A DNA stretch of 50,993 bases from an uncultured Pelagibacteraceae bacterium (GCA_902630915.1 CACOWD010000004.1:1-50993), one strand, 5' to 3'. Counted from the first letter of the stretch, positions 35,453 through 45,143 are shown. Translations and numbers: made by a program. The notes: a model not told the origin generated them from the letters alone.

Positions 35453-37283
35453 TAGTTTAGAACAAGGAAAAAAAGTTATAAAAGATAAAATACCCTTAAT
35501 ATCAAAAAATCCTGGTGTTTATAAAATGTTAAATGCGACTGGAGAAATACTTTACATAGGAAAAGCTAAAAATATTCCGAACAGGCTTAAAAGTTATGTT
35601 ACTGAGTCTTATTTGCCTATCAGAATTGAACGGATGTTATCTCAAACACATAATCTTGAAACTACAACGACTAATAATGAGAGTGAAGCTCTGCTTTTAG
35701 AAGCAAATTTAATAAAGAAATTTAAACCAAAATTTAATATTTTATTAAAAGACGATAAATCATTTCCCTATATTTTTATATCTGATCATAAGTTCCCAAG
35801 AATTGAAAGACACCGCGGTTCCAAAAATAGACCGGGTAAATATTATGGACCTTTTGCAAGTTCTTTGGCTGTAAATATGGCGATTAAAACTATTCAGAAA
35901 ATATTTTTATTAAGATCTTGCACTGATAAACAGGTCGAGGCTGGCGACAAAACCTGTTTTAATTATTTGCTTAAAAGGTGTGCTGGACCTTGTGGAAGTA
36001 AAATTACTGAAGATGATTACGAAAAATTAGTAGAAGCTGCAGATGAATTTTTAAGTAAAGGAAAATCGAGAAAAATACAAAAAACCCTATCACAACAAAT
36101 GGAGAGTGCCAGCGAGGAACTAGACTTTGAAAAAGCTGCAATAATGAGAGATAAAATTAAATCCCTTAATATAATCCAATCTTCATTAACAGTTACTGAA
36201 GATAATCTTATCGAAGCAGATGTAATTGCTGGATATAAAGAATCTGGTAAAACCTGTATTCAAGTTTTTTTTTATAGGTCTAAGCAAAACTGGGGTAACC
36301 AAGCATTTTTTCCAAAACATGATGAAGAGGAAAGCATTAAGGACATTCTGTCTTCTTTCATTTCTCAATTTTACGAAAATAAGGCAATACCTAGCTTAAT
36401 AATTTCTAATTCAGATGTTAACGATAAGAAACTATTAGAAGAAACATTCTCTATCAAAGAAAATAAACAAGTTGTCATTAAACAAGCAAAAAGTAAAAAT
36501 GAAGTTAGCATCTTAAAACTTGCAGAAAAAAATGCAAAACAAAGCCTAACTCAAAAACTTATTCAATCAGATACTAATAACAGTTTAATTGAGAGTTTAT
36601 CAGCTAAATTTAAAATTAATGAAAATATTGATTTGATTGAAGTTTACGATAATAGCCATATACAAGGTACAGACTCGATAGGTGCTTTAATTTGTTTTGG
36701 TCGTGAAGGTTTCATTAAAAAGAGATACAGAAAATTTAATATCAAAAATAGTGAAGTTAAAAATGATGATTATGGAATGATGAGAGAAGTCTTATTTAGA
36801 AGATTTTCTAAAGCAGTAAAAGAAAAATCTGGCTCACTGTCACTTCCTGATTTGGTTGTTTTAGATGGCGGAAAAGGACAATATTCCGTTGGTAGGGAAG
36901 TATTAGATGATCTTGGTTTATACGATCTTCCAATTATAGCCGTGGCAAAAGGAAAAAAGAGAAATGCTGGGGAAGAGAAAATTTATTTTAATGGCAAGGA
37001 ATATAAATTAAGTAGAAATGATCCATTATTGTTTTTTATTCAAAGGATTAGAGATGAAGCACATAGATTTGCAATAAGTACTCACAGAGCTAAAAGAAAG
37101 AAAAACCTTAGCAAATCTTTGTTAGATCAAATCCAAGGTATTGGTAAACAAAGGAAAAGAGCTCTATTAAATCATTTTGGGTCTGCACGTGCTGTTGAGT
37201 CTGCAAGCTTTGATGATTTAAAATCAGTAGAGGGAATAGAAGACAACATAGCAAAGAAAATATATGATTATTTTCACGAATAA
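35445..37283 (+). CDS. uvrC: Excinuclease ABC subunit C
   Basis: Dual-incision nuclease of excision repair, 612 residues. It has an N-terminal GIY-YIG domain ([20 protein letters not shown], about 24-43), a Cys-containing middle region ([20 protein letters not shown]), a UVR domain that meets UvrB ([15 protein letters not shown]), the RNase H-like endonuclease core ([27 protein letters not shown] with catalytic Asp), and C-terminal helix-hairpin-helix motifs ([20 protein letters not shown]). uvrB lies two genes upstream and pgsA starts at the next base after the stop, the common uvrC-pgsA pairing. Confidence 0.98.
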   Translation: MSNSLEQGKKVIKDKIPLISKNPGVYKMLNATGEILYIGKAKNIPNRLKSYVTESYLPIRIERMLSQTHNLETTTTNNESEALLLEANLIKKFKPKFNILLKDDKSFPYIFISDHKFPRIERHRGSKNRPGKYYGPFASSLAVNMAIKTIQKIFLLRSCTDKQVEAGDKTCFNYLLKRCAGPCGSKITEDDYEKLVEAADEFLSKGKSRKIQKTLSQQMESASEELDFEKAAIMRDKIKSLNIIQSSLTVTEDNLIEADVIAGYKESGKTCIQVFFYRSKQNWGNQAFFPKHDEEESIKDILSSFISQFYENKAIPSLIISNSDVNDKKLLEETFSIKENKQVVIKQAKSKNEVSILKLAEKNAKQSLTQKLIQSDTNNSLIESLSAKFKINENIDLIEVYDNSHIQGTDSIGALICFGREGFIKKRYRKFNIKNSEVKNDDYGMMREVLFRRFSKAVKEKSGSLSLPDLVVLDGGKGQYSVGREVLDDLGLYDLPIIAVAKGKKRNAGEEKIYFNGKEYKLSRNDPLLFFIQRIRDEAHRFAISTHRAKRKKNLSKSLLDQIQGIGKQRKRALLNHFGSARAVESASFDDLKSVEGIEDNIAKKIYDYFHE

Positions 37284-37868
37284 ATGAAATTAAAAATACC
37301 AAATATACTCACAATCGGCCGAATAATTATTGTGCCAATTTTTGTAATAACTTTTTTTATCCCAGGATTTTTTGGAGATTTAATACCTTTTTTTTTATTT
37401 GTGCTAGCTAGTTTTACTGATTATCTTGATGGGTTATTAGCTAGACTGTTTAAAGAGGAGTCAAAGTTAGGCGAGTTGTTGGATCCAATAGCTGATAAAA
37501 TTTTAGTTTGTGCTGCTCTTATTTTGCTTGTAATGAATGGAACAATTAAGAACTACGAAGTTATTGCGGCAGTCATAATTTTAACTAGAGAAATATTAGT
37601 TTCAGGTCTTCGTGAGTTCCTGGCAAAAGGTAAAATTACTATGGAAGTAACAAGCTTATCTAAATTAAAAACTTTTATCCAAATGGGTGCTATAGCTATT
37701 TTATTAACTGGAGATATAGGAAACAGGATTATAAATTTTCAAGATTATAATGCTCAAACTGTTGGGATAATTCTTTTATGGTTATCAGCATTTTTAACTT
37801 TATATACTGGATATGATTATTTAAGAAAAGGAATTGATCATGCTATTAACGAGGATAGTAAAGACTAA
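37284..37868 (+). CDS. pgsA: CDP-diacylglycerol--glycerol-3-phosphate 3-phosphatidyltransferase
   Basis: Membrane enzyme making phosphatidylglycerol phosphate, the first step to phosphatidylglycerol. The 194-residue protein has about five hydrophobic segments. The CDP-alcohol phosphotransferase signature D-G-x2-A-R-x8-G-x3-D-x3-D is complete across DYLDGLLARLFKEES and GELLDPIADK. It begins LKIPNILTIGRIIIVP, as is usual for PgsA. There is no gap to uvrC. Its stop shares CTAA with the stop of the convergent ilvE. Confidence 0.95.
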   Translation: MKLKIPNILTIGRIIIVPIFVITFFIPGFFGDLIPFFLFVLASFTDYLDGLLARLFKEESKLGELLDPIADKILVCAALILLVMNGTIKNYEVIAAVIILTREILVSGLREFLAKGKITMEVTSLSKLKTFIQMGAIAILLTGDIGNRIINFQDYNAQTVGIILLWLSAFLTLYTGYDYLRKGIDHAINEDSKD

Positions 37869-38752
37869 GCCGCTGTGTCTTTTCTTACTAAATTTTGATA
37901 ATCATCGTTTAAATCTGAAATAACTTTACATACTTTGAATTTGTAGTCATTTATTTGTGATACCGGGGTTACTTCAGCGGCCGTACCTGTTAAAAAACAT
38001 CCAACAAAATCTTTCATTTCTTCAGGTTTAATTTTTCTCTCGATTACTTTAATGCCTTTTGATTTGGCAATTTTTATTACTTCGCGTCTTGTAATGCCAT
38101 CTAAAAAAGAATCCGGAGTTGGTGTATGTAGCTCGCCAATATCATTTTTAAAAAAAACATTTGCTCCAGTTGCTTCTGCGATGTTTCCCTCATGATCAAG
38201 CATCAAAGAGTCTGTAAAACCTTTAGCCTCAGCTTCATGTTTTGAAAGTGTGCAAATCATATATAAACCTGCTGCTTTTGTATCCCAAGGAATAGTGTTA
38301 GGAGCGGGCCTTCGCCAACTTGAAATATTAAGCTTAATGCCATTAAGTTTAAGTTTGGGATCAAAATATGATCCCCACTCCCAAGTAGCGATAGCAACAT
38401 GAATTTTATTTTTTTGTGCAGATATGGCCATCATTTCGCTCCCTCTCCAAATTAAAGGTCTAACATAACCATTTTGAACTTTTTGAATATTCACAATATT
38501 TTTACATGCATCATTTATTTCTTTTTGAGTATATGGAACTTCTATTCCCATCCTTTTTGCAGAATAAAATAGTCTCTCTGTATGCTCTTCTAACTTAAAT
38601 ATCTCACCATCATAAACTCTCTCACCTTCAAAAACACAACTAGCATAATGAAGTCCATGGTTTAGAATGTGAATATTTGCATCCTTCCATTCAACAGTAT
38701 TTCCATTGAACCAAATTTTTCCTGATCTTTTATCGTAGGGTATGCTTTCCAT
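37865..38752 (-). CDS. ilvE: Branched-chain amino acid aminotransferase
   Basis: PLP fold-type IV aminotransferase for the last step of Leu, Ile and Val synthesis, 295 residues. Features are IWFNGNTVEWKDANIHILNH (N-terminal class-IV pattern, quoted as its first 20 residues), HYASCVFEGERVY, LEEHTERLFYSAK, the PLP lysine in TKAAGLYMI, DHEGNIAEATGANVFF, and the C-terminal FLTGTAAEVTPVSQI that sets the substrate pocket. Alone on the minus strand; it diverges from the MarR-type gene across 76 bases with no recognised operator. Confidence 0.95.
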   Translation of the reverse strand: MESIPYDKRSGKIWFNGNTVEWKDANIHILNHGLHYASCVFEGERVYDGEIFKLEEHTERLFYSAKRMGIEVPYTQKEINDACKNIVNIQKVQNGYVRPLIWRGSEMMAISAQKNKIHVAIATWEWGSYFDPKLKLNGIKLNISSWRRPAPNTIPWDTKAAGLYMICTLSKHEAEAKGFTDSLMLDHEGNIAEATGANVFFKNDIGELHTPTPDSFLDGITRREVIKIAKSKGIKVIERKIKPEEMKDFVGCFLTGTAAEVTPVSQINDYKFKVCKVISDLNDDYQNLVRKDTAA

Positions 38753-38828
38753 TAAAAGTAAATATATAGATTTTTTTTATTTAAAAAAGTATATTCCAAA
38801 TAAGGATAAGTCAATATAACTTACCATT

Positions 38829-39269
38829 ATGAAAGAATTACTTTATCTAAAAGATGATCAGATTAAAGAGTTTATTCAGCTCCTTTATTATGCATATAGA
38901 GAGACTTTTTCTGACCCTCAAGAACTATTATCCAAAAAGTTTTTTGGACCGGCTCATTTGAGAGCATTGCATCTTATTGAGACAAACCCTGGGATAAATT
39001 TAGGAGAATTGATTTTTAGACTGAAAGTCACAAAGCAAAGTCTTAACAGGGTATTACGTGATTTAATAAAATCAAAAATGATAAAACAAATTCAAGATGA
39101 AAATGATACAAGAAAAAAAAATTTATTTTTAGATAAAGAAGGAAAAATTTTCTTCGATGTAGTATATAATTCTCAAAAAAAAAGAATTTTTAATGCTTTA
39201 AAAAACTCTGGTTCAGACTCTGTAATTAAATTTAAAGATGTTCTAAAGAAAATTATTAATGGAAAATGA
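38829..39269 (+). CDS. MarR-family transcriptional regulator (PetP-like position)
   Basis: A 146-residue winged-helix protein. The DNA-binding core runs from HLRALHLIETNPGINLGEL through LKVTKQSLNRVLRDLIKSKMI (helix-turn-helix at about 58-80), with wing residues DENDTRKKNLFLDKEGK (DxRxK-type wing of MarR). Flanking helices would form the dimer interface. It overlaps the response regulator gene by 11 bases. A MarR gene coupled to an OmpR-type regulator is also seen in the petP-petR pair of Rhodobacter capsulatus, tied to cytochrome bc1 expression; whether the function is the same here is unknown. Confidence 0.88.
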   Translation: MKELLYLKDDQIKEFIQLLYYAYRETFSDPQELLSKKFFGPAHLRALHLIETNPGINLGELIFRLKVTKQSLNRVLRDLIKSKMIKQIQDENDTRKKNLFLDKEGKIFFDVVYNSQKKRIFNALKNSGSDSVIKFKDVLKKIINGK

Positions 39270-39936
39270 TAAATTGCATATCTTAATAGTAGATGACGAT
39301 GATAGAATTCGAGAACTATTAAAAGATTTCTTATCAGATAATCATTATATTGTTTCATCAGCAGAAAATGCTGAGCAAGCAAAAGAGAGATTAGGATATA
39401 TCAAATTTGATATTATTATTTTAGATGTGATGATGCCGGGACAAGACGGATATGATTTAACAACAGAAATTAAAAAAAAATTTAATATACCTGTAATTTT
39501 ACTTACTGCCAAAGGGGAGGTAGAGAACAGAATTAAGGGCCTTGAAATTGGTGCTGATGACTATATTGGCAAACCGTTTGAACCTAAAGAACTTCTTTTG
39601 AGAATAAAAAATATAATTAAAAATAATACTAAATTAAATTTGAATTCTAAACATGTTGTTGGAAAAGCTGAAATTGATCTTAATAAAATGAACGTTATTT
39701 TGAACTCAAAGATTAGGAAAATTAATAATTCAGAAAAAAAAGTTTTGTTAGAAATGTTATCAAATCCTGGCAAAACTTTCTCAAGAGCAGAGATCGGAAA
39801 AATTTCTGGAATAAGTCAAGAAAGATCAATTGATGTTATGATTACAAGGCTCAGACAAAAATTGGAAGTAAATCCGAAAAATCCAAAATATTTGCAAACT
39901 ATAAGAGGAGAAGGATATGTTCTCTGGATTGAATAA
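39259..39936 (+). CDS. OmpR/PhoB-type response regulator
   Basis: A 225-residue two-domain regulator. The receiver domain (about 5-120) has the acidic pocket VDDDDR, the phosphoacceptor Asp in ILDVMMPGQDGYD, Thr in LLTAKGE and Lys in IGKPFEPKELL. A C-terminal winged-helix DNA-binding domain (about 135-222) includes SRAEIGKISG, SIDVMITRLRQKLE and TIRGEGYVLWIE. It is encoded between the MarR gene and the kinase, overlapping them by 11 and 20 bases, so the kinase is its likely partner. It may be equivalent to PetR or OmpR; target genes cannot be seen from the sequence. Confidence 0.94.
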   Translation: MENDKLHILIVDDDDRIRELLKDFLSDNHYIVSSAENAEQAKERLGYIKFDIIILDVMMPGQDGYDLTTEIKKKFNIPVILLTAKGEVENRIKGLEIGADDYIGKPFEPKELLLRIKNIIKNNTKLNLNSKHVVGKAEIDLNKMNVILNSKIRKINNSEKKVLLEMLSNPGKTFSRAEIGKISGISQERSIDVMITRLRQKLEVNPKNPKYLQTIRGEGYVLWIE

Positions 39937-41233
39937 ATTTTTTAAAATAATTTTACCTAAAAGATTATTTTATAGAGCATTAATTATTGTTGCTGCTCCA
40001 ATAATAATTCTTCAACTCATTGTTACAATTGTTTTTTTTGATAGCATTTGGATTAAAGCGAACAAAAATATAACGAGAGCTTTAGTAGCACAATTAAAAA
40101 CTATAGGTGAAGTTTATCAAAATGATAAAGCGAATTTAGATTTTTTAACTGATAGTTATAAAAATAATTTTGATTTTGAGATTGGGATAAGCAGAGATGA
40201 ATTCCCAAAAATCACAGGTGAGCGAAAATTTAGTCCAATGGATAGGTCTCTTAGAAGAGAATTAAAATCTACTTTTGGAAATAACAACTATTGGTTTAGT
40301 ACATCAAATTTTAAAAATGCAGTTGAAATCAAAATTAAGTTTGAAAATGAAGTAATTGAGTTTTTGGTGCCTAAAGAAATGGTTTCAACATCATCTGTAA
40401 GATTGTTTGTGTTATGGACAACCTTGCCTTCGATCGTGCTTATAGTTATTGCATTAATATTTCTTAAAAATCAAACTAGACCACTTGTAAAACTTGCAAA
40501 GGCTGCTGAAAGATTTGGTAAAGGTGATTATGTAAATGATTTTAGACCATCAGGAGCGCAAGAAATTAGAAAAGCTGCTTATGAATTTGATAGAATGGCA
40601 AAAAGAATCAACCGTCACCTAAATCAAAGATCAGAAATGTTGTCCGGTATAAGTCATGATTTGCGGACACCATTAACAAGACTGAAACTCCAGTTAGCGA
40701 TGATAGGTCAGAAAGATTTATCTAAAAAAATGTCTAATGATATTGATGAAATGGAAAATATGCTAAATGATTATCTTCAATTTGCAAAAACTCAGTCGAA
40801 AGAAATAACAACTGAAATTAAATTATCAAAATTATTTGAAGAGATTAAAGAAAATATAAACGATAAAAATTTACAAATATTAGATATTGATGAATTCATA
40901 TTAAAAGGAAGACCTCTAGCCTTAAAGAGATCGTTTGAAAATATTATACAAAATGGATTAATCTATGGTGATAAGGTCAATGTTAAGATTCAAAAAAGTT
41001 CAAATAGAGTGTTAATTATTTTTGAAGATGATGGTCCAGGCATACCTGAAGATCAATATAAAAATGTTTTTAAACCATTCTTTAGACTGGATAAAAGTAG
41101 AAGTCTTAACAAATCTGGCGTCGGGTTAGGACTTGCAATTGTGGAAGATGTGATAAATTCTCATGGAGGAAATATTCAACTAGGAAAAAGCAAATTTGAC
41201 GGTTTGTTAGTTAAGATTTCTTTGCCTTTTTAG
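39917..41233 (+). CDS. EnvZ-type sensor histidine kinase
   Basis: A 438-residue membrane sensor. The first membrane segment is at about 17-40, then a periplasmic domain of about 125 residues with no recognised ligand fold, and a second membrane segment at about 164-186. HAMP (RPLVKLAKAAERFGKGDYV onward) follows. The phosphoacceptor is His in GISHDLRTPLTRLK. The ATPase domain has N-box NIIQNGLIYG, G1 FEDDGPGIPE, the F-box FKPFFRLDKS and G2 SGVGLGLAIVEDV. The general design is that of EnvZ. The 3' end overlaps the convergent ubiK-like gene by 23 bases. Confidence 0.93.
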   Translation: MFSGLNKFFKIILPKRLFYRALIIVAAPIIILQLIVTIVFFDSIWIKANKNITRALVAQLKTIGEVYQNDKANLDFLTDSYKNNFDFEIGISRDEFPKITGERKFSPMDRSLRRELKSTFGNNNYWFSTSNFKNAVEIKIKFENEVIEFLVPKEMVSTSSVRLFVLWTTLPSIVLIVIALIFLKNQTRPLVKLAKAAERFGKGDYVNDFRPSGAQEIRKAAYEFDRMAKRINRHLNQRSEMLSGISHDLRTPLTRLKLQLAMIGQKDLSKKMSNDIDEMENMLNDYLQFAKTQSKEITTEIKLSKLFEEIKENINDKNLQILDIDEFILKGRPLALKRSFENIIQNGLIYGDKVNVKIQKSSNRVLIIFEDDGPGIPEDQYKNVFKPFFRLDKSRSLNKSGVGLGLAIVEDVINSHGGNIQLGKSKFDGLLVKISLPF

Positions 41234-41456
41234 TTCTTTTATTTTTCTGGATCTTTTTAATCAATAAGTCTTGTTTTTGAACAAGTTTTTTCAATATTTC
41301 AAATTCTTCTCTAGAAACAAGATCAAGTTTACTTATTATTTTATCTTTTTTAAATTTTAAATCAGTAGAAATTTCTTTTTTAATATCTTTTGAAGTCAAA
41401 ATACCATTCTCAATGAGAGTTGATAGTGTTTTTAAAATTTTTTCAGAATTGCTCAT
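41211..41456 (-). CDS. ubiK: UbiK-family accessory factor (BMFP / YqiC)
   Basis: An 81-residue helical protein. The C-terminal coiled coil has the family pattern KLDLVSREEFEILKKLVQKQ (about 42-61), followed by a lysine-rich tail. UbiK proteins help ubiquinone synthesis in proteobacteria, interacting with UbiJ and lipids. Such small genes are easily missed; the start ATG, length and coiled-coil motif fit the family. It is convergent with the kinase gene (23-base overlap) and divergent from lgt (51-base gap). Confidence 0.82.
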   Translation of the reverse strand: MSNSEKILKTLSTLIENGILTSKDIKKEISTDLKFKKDKIISKLDLVSREEFEILKKLVQKQDLLIKKIQKNKRTKKAKKS

Positions 41457-41507
41457 AACACATCTTATTTGATAGGCATGTCAATTTCAAATGTGATATA
41501 AGAAGAC

Positions 41508-42293
41508 ATGTTTACCCACGATTTAGACCCTGTTCTACTAGACATAGGGATAATATCAATTAGATGGTACTCTTTAGCTTATATTTTTGGAATTTTAATC
41601 GGATGGTGGTACGGAAGGATAATAATATTGAAAAAATTTTCCAGCCCAGAATATAAATTTAATTTAAAATTTTTTGATGATCTAATTACTTACTTAATAA
41701 TCTCTATAATTTTAGGTGGAAGAATAGGATACATAGTTTTTTATAATTTTGAATTTTACTTTAAAAATCCTTTAGAGATATTCAAAATTTGGAACGGCGG
41801 GATGTCATTTCATGGAGCTATGTTGGGGGTAATTGTAGGAACTTTATTATTCTCAAAAATAAATAGATTAAAAACTTTTTTATTATTAGATGTTATAGCC
41901 TGTGTTTCTCCTATAGGTATATTTTTAGGCCGTGTTGCTAATTTCATCAATGGTGAATTAGTCGGTAAAGCGACAAATGTATATTGGGCTGTAACTTTTC
42001 CTGAGATAGACAATATTGCTAGACATCCCTCGCAATTATATGAGGCATTACTGGAGGGTATCGCTTTATTTTTTATTATTAATTTTGTATTGAATAAAAA
42101 AAATTATAAAATTGGCGATTGTTCATTTATGTTTTTAATTTTTTATGGAGTATTTAGAATTTTTTCTGAAATTTTCAGGCAACCAGACTTACAAATAGGA
42201 TTTATTTTTGGAATATTGAGTATGGGCATGTTGCTAAGTATTTTTATGATTTTTTGCGGTATAATTCTATATTTAAAAAGAAATGACTTATAA
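41508..42293 (+). CDS. lgt: Prolipoprotein diacylglyceryl transferase
   Basis: Inner-membrane enzyme that moves diacylglycerol from phosphatidylglycerol to the lipobox cysteine of prolipoproteins. The 261-residue protein has about seven membrane segments. Motifs include IRWYSLAYIFGILIGWWYG, LGGRIGYIVFYN, the WNGGMSFHGAMLGVI histidine loop, and the Lgt signature GRVANFINGELVGKAT with the essential Arg and Asn. Late motifs ARHPSQLYEALLEG and FRIFSEIFRQPD carry further conserved residues. It overlaps the MidA-like gene by 11 bases. Confidence 0.96.
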   Translation: MFTHDLDPVLLDIGIISIRWYSLAYIFGILIGWWYGRIIILKKFSSPEYKFNLKFFDDLITYLIISIILGGRIGYIVFYNFEFYFKNPLEIFKIWNGGMSFHGAMLGVIVGTLLFSKINRLKTFLLLDVIACVSPIGIFLGRVANFINGELVGKATNVYWAVTFPEIDNIARHPSQLYEALLEGIALFFIINFVLNKKNYKIGDCSFMFLIFYGVFRIFSEIFRQPDLQIGFIFGILSMGMLLSIFMIFCGIILYLKRNDL

Positions 42294-43362
42294 TTCGAAT
42301 TATAATAATTTATTCATAAATAAGTTGGTACCTATTGACGAGTTAGTTCAGAAAGCTCTTTACCATCCAAAATCTGGTTATTATTCAAAAAAAATTCCAT
42401 TTGGAAGACAAGGTGATTTTGTAACAGCGCCAACAATATCAAATCTATTTTCTGAGATAATTACAATTTGGATCATATCTGTTTGGGAAAAATTAGGTAA
42501 GCCAAAAAAATTTAATTTTGTAGAACTTGGCCCAGGTGACGGAAGTCTAAGTAAAATTTTAATTGATACCTTAAAAAAATTTCCAGATATAAATGAGTCA
42601 ATTAACATCTTTTTGTACGAAAAAAGCAACTTTCTTATAAAAGTGCAAAAAAAAAAATTAAAAAATTCGAAAGTTAAATGGGTTAAAAACTTCAAAAAAA
42701 TTAAAAGAGGTCCAATAATTTTTTTTGGTAATGAATTTTTTGATGCTATACCAATTAAGCAATTTCTTTATAAAAAAAAATCTCTATTTGAAAAATATTA
42801 CTCTATTGATAGCAGATTAGGATTTAAGGAAGTTTATCGTAAAGCCAATAATGTAGATATTAAAAAAATAAAATTATTTAAAGTTTTAAATGGTTTGAAA
42901 TTTATAGAATTTCCAAAAATAGGATTTAATGAAATGGATAAAATAGTAAAAAAAATAAAAAAACTATCAGGGGGAATATTGCTAATTGATTACGGTTATT
43001 TAGACATTTTAAATAAAAGCACCTTACAAACAGTCATGAATAATAAAAAAGTTGATATTAGGTTTCTTTTTAAAAATCTTGGAAATGCTGACATTACCTC
43101 ACTTGTAAATTTTAATCTTTTGAGAGAATATTTTTTAAAGAACGGTCTAAAAGTAAAAAAAATTGTATCTCAAAAATTTTTTTTGGAGACGATGGGTATT
43201 ATTGAAAGAGCAAAAATTCTTGAAAAAAATATGACCTTTGAACAAAAAAACTACATGTCATTGACTCTTAAAAGACTTTTGCACAAAAATTTAATGGGTG
43301 AATTATTTAAAGTAATTTTTGCATTTAAAGCTAAAAAAACAGATTTTTTAGGATTTAAATAA
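42283..43362 (+). CDS. MidA/NDUFAF7-family SAM-dependent methyltransferase (DUF185)
   Basis: A 359-residue protein of the family whose mitochondrial member NDUFAF7 methylates an arginine of complex I subunit NDUFS2 during assembly. It has PIDELVQKALYHPKSGYYS at the N-terminus, FGRQGDFVTAPTISNLFSEI, SAM-binding VELGPGDGSLSKIL, FFGNEFFDAIPIKQF and ILLIDYGYLD, then FLFKNLGNADITSLVNF. The motif set is typical of alphaproteobacterial members. It lies in an operon with lgt and pgeF; pgeF starts on the last base of its stop (TAATG). The bacterial substrate has not been shown here. Confidence 0.92.
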   Translation: MTYNSNYNNLFINKLVPIDELVQKALYHPKSGYYSKKIPFGRQGDFVTAPTISNLFSEIITIWIISVWEKLGKPKKFNFVELGPGDGSLSKILIDTLKKFPDINESINIFLYEKSNFLIKVQKKKLKNSKVKWVKNFKKIKRGPIIFFGNEFFDAIPIKQFLYKKKSLFEKYYSIDSRLGFKEVYRKANNVDIKKIKLFKVLNGLKFIEFPKIGFNEMDKIVKKIKKLSGGILLIDYGYLDILNKSTLQTVMNNKKVDIRFLFKNLGNADITSLVNFNLLREYFLKNGLKVKKIVSQKFFLETMGIIERAKILEKNMTFEQKNYMSLTLKRLLHKNLMGELFKVIFAFKAKKTDFLGFK

Positions 43363-44114
43363 TGTTTTTTTCAAAAAGATTTACAAAACTAAAAGAATTA
43401 AAGCATTGTTTTTTTTCACGAAAGGGAGGTTATTCGAAAGGTATTTATAAAAGTTTAAATTGTGGAAGAGGGTCAAAAGACAGTAAAAAAAATATTTTTA
43501 AAAATCTTACTTATGTAGCTGATAAAATGTCAGTAAAAATCAATAATTTAGTATTAATGCATCAGACACATAGCAAAAAGGTTTTGGAAATAAAAAAAAA
43601 CAATATTAATAAAAAAATTAATTCTGATGCTATGATTACAAAAGAAAAAGGTATAGCGCTGGGTGTGGTAACTGCCGATTGTGTACCAATCTTAATATTT
43701 AATAAAACTAACAAAATTATTGGTTGTATTCACGCAGGTTGGAGAGGAGCTTTTTCTGGAATAATAAAAAATACTATTTTGAAAATTAAAAGACCAAATA
43801 CAAAAAATGAGATATACGCTAGTATTGGACCATGCATAGGTAAAAATAACTATGAAGTAGACATAAGATTTTTCAAAAAATTTGTTAAAAAGTCAAAAAA
43901 AAACAAAATATATTTTTCAAAAAAAAATAATCAAAAAAAATTATTTAATTTAAGAAAATTTGTAACAAATCAGCTTTTAGAGCTTAATGTAAATATAGAC
44001 CAAGTAAATTACGACACTTTTAAAGAAAAGGATAACTTTTTTAGCTTCAGAAGGTCATCAATTTTAAAACAGAGGGATTATGGAAGGTGTATATCGGTCA
44101 TTAGATTAATTTAG
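43362..44114 (+). CDS. pgeF: Polyphenol oxidase / PgeF family (peptidoglycan editing factor)
   Basis: A 250-residue member of the YfiH/DUF152 family, first called laccases and later linked in E. coli to removal of wrongly built muropeptide precursors (PgeF). Metal-site residues are present: His in LMHQTHSKKV, Cys in VTADCVPILI, His in CIHAGWRGAF. The ASIGPCIGKNNYEVD segment and C-terminal SFRRSSILKQRDYGR are also typical. It follows the MidA-like gene directly. Given the cell-wall genes elsewhere in the window, wall precursor editing is a reasonable role, but the activity is not provable from sequence. Confidence 0.92.
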   Translation: MFFSKRFTKLKELKHCFFSRKGGYSKGIYKSLNCGRGSKDSKKNIFKNLTYVADKMSVKINNLVLMHQTHSKKVLEIKKNNINKKINSDAMITKEKGIALGVVTADCVPILIFNKTNKIIGCIHAGWRGAFSGIIKNTILKIKRPNTKNEIYASIGPCIGKNNYEVDIRFFKKFVKKSKKNKIYFSKKNNQKKLFNLRKFVTNQLLELNVNIDQVNYDTFKEKDNFFSFRRSSILKQRDYGRCISVIRLI

Positions 44115-44162
44115 ATTAAATTTGAAAAGTTTAATAAATAATTGTATAAATAATTACATTTC

Positions 44163-45095
44163 ATGAAAATTTTATCTGGAACTAGCAATCTCAAGCTTAG
44201 CAAGGATATTTCAAAGAATCTTAAATTAAAACTAATAAACACAAATATCAGAAGATTTGCTGATGGTGAAATATATATCGAAATTAATGAAAATATTAGA
44301 GGCAATAGTGTTTTTGTAATTCAGTCTACTTCTAATCCTGCTAATAATAATATTATGGAGCTCCTTTTGGTTATTGATGCCTTGAAAAGATCATCTGCAA
44401 AAACTATAACAGCAGTAATTCCCTATTTCGGGTACGCGAGACAAGATAGGAAAGTTGCACCTAGGACATCTATCTCAGCAAAAGTAGTTGCTAATTTAAT
44501 TTCCAATGCAGGAGCTACAAGAGTGGTAACTGTAGATTTGCACGCTGGACAAATACAAGGTTTTTTTGATATGCCGGTTGACAACTTGTATACCGCTCCA
44601 CTCTTTGCGAAATATATAAAAAAAAAATTAGGTTCTAAAAACTTAATTTGCGTCTCTCCAGATGTTGGAGGTGTAGCTAGAACGAGAGCTTTAGCAACAA
44701 GAATTAAAGCAGATTTGGCAATTATTGATAAGAGAAGACCTGCTCCTGGTAAGTCAGAAGTAATGAACATTATAGGAAATGTAAAAAATAAAACATGTAT
44801 AATTGTTGACGATATAATTGATAGTGGCGGCACTATTGTCAATGCAGTTAATGCTTTAAAAAAAAGCGGAGCTAATGAAGTATACGTATTTATTACCCAC
44901 GCAGTATTAAGTGGAGATGCAGTAAAAAAAATTAAAAATTCAAAAATTAAAAAGTTAATAATTACGGATACAATAGATAATGCTCAAAAAATTAAAAATA
45001 ATAAAAAAATAGAGGTGTTATCTATTGCCTCATTAATGTCAGAAGCTATTAAAAGAATAGCAAATTCAAACTCTGTGTCAGATTTGTTTAATTAA
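44163..45095 (+). CDS. prs: Ribose-phosphate pyrophosphokinase
   Basis: Makes phosphoribosyl pyrophosphate from ribose-5-phosphate and ATP, feeding purines, pyrimidines, His, Trp and NAD. The 310-residue protein has RRFADGEIYIEINENIRG, VIPYFGYARQDRKVAPR (ATP-binding loop), the VTVDLHAGQIQGFFDMPVDN segment with metal-binding His, SPDVGGVARTRALA, and the PRPP loop IIVDDIIDSGGTIVNAV. It is preceded by a 48-base AT-rich gap after pgeF and followed by a 48-base gap before rplY. Length is standard for the class I enzyme. Confidence 0.97.
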   Translation: MKILSGTSNLKLSKDISKNLKLKLINTNIRRFADGEIYIEINENIRGNSVFVIQSTSNPANNNIMELLLVIDALKRSSAKTITAVIPYFGYARQDRKVAPRTSISAKVVANLISNAGATRVVTVDLHAGQIQGFFDMPVDNLYTAPLFAKYIKKKLGSKNLICVSPDVGGVARTRALATRIKADLAIIDKRRPAPGKSEVMNIIGNVKNKTCIIVDDIIDSGGTIVNAVNALKKSGANEVYVFITHAVLSGDAVKKIKNSKIKKLIITDTIDNAQKIKNNKKIEVLSIASLMSEAIKRIANSNSVSDLFN

Positions 45096-45143
45096 CACTT
45101 GTTTTAGTACAGATCATGAGTTATATAACTTTTTTACAAAATT

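Noticed and set aside
44423..44842. Minus-strand frame of 139 codons inside prs
   Set aside because: Antisense shadow of a fully conserved prs gene with no independent evidence.
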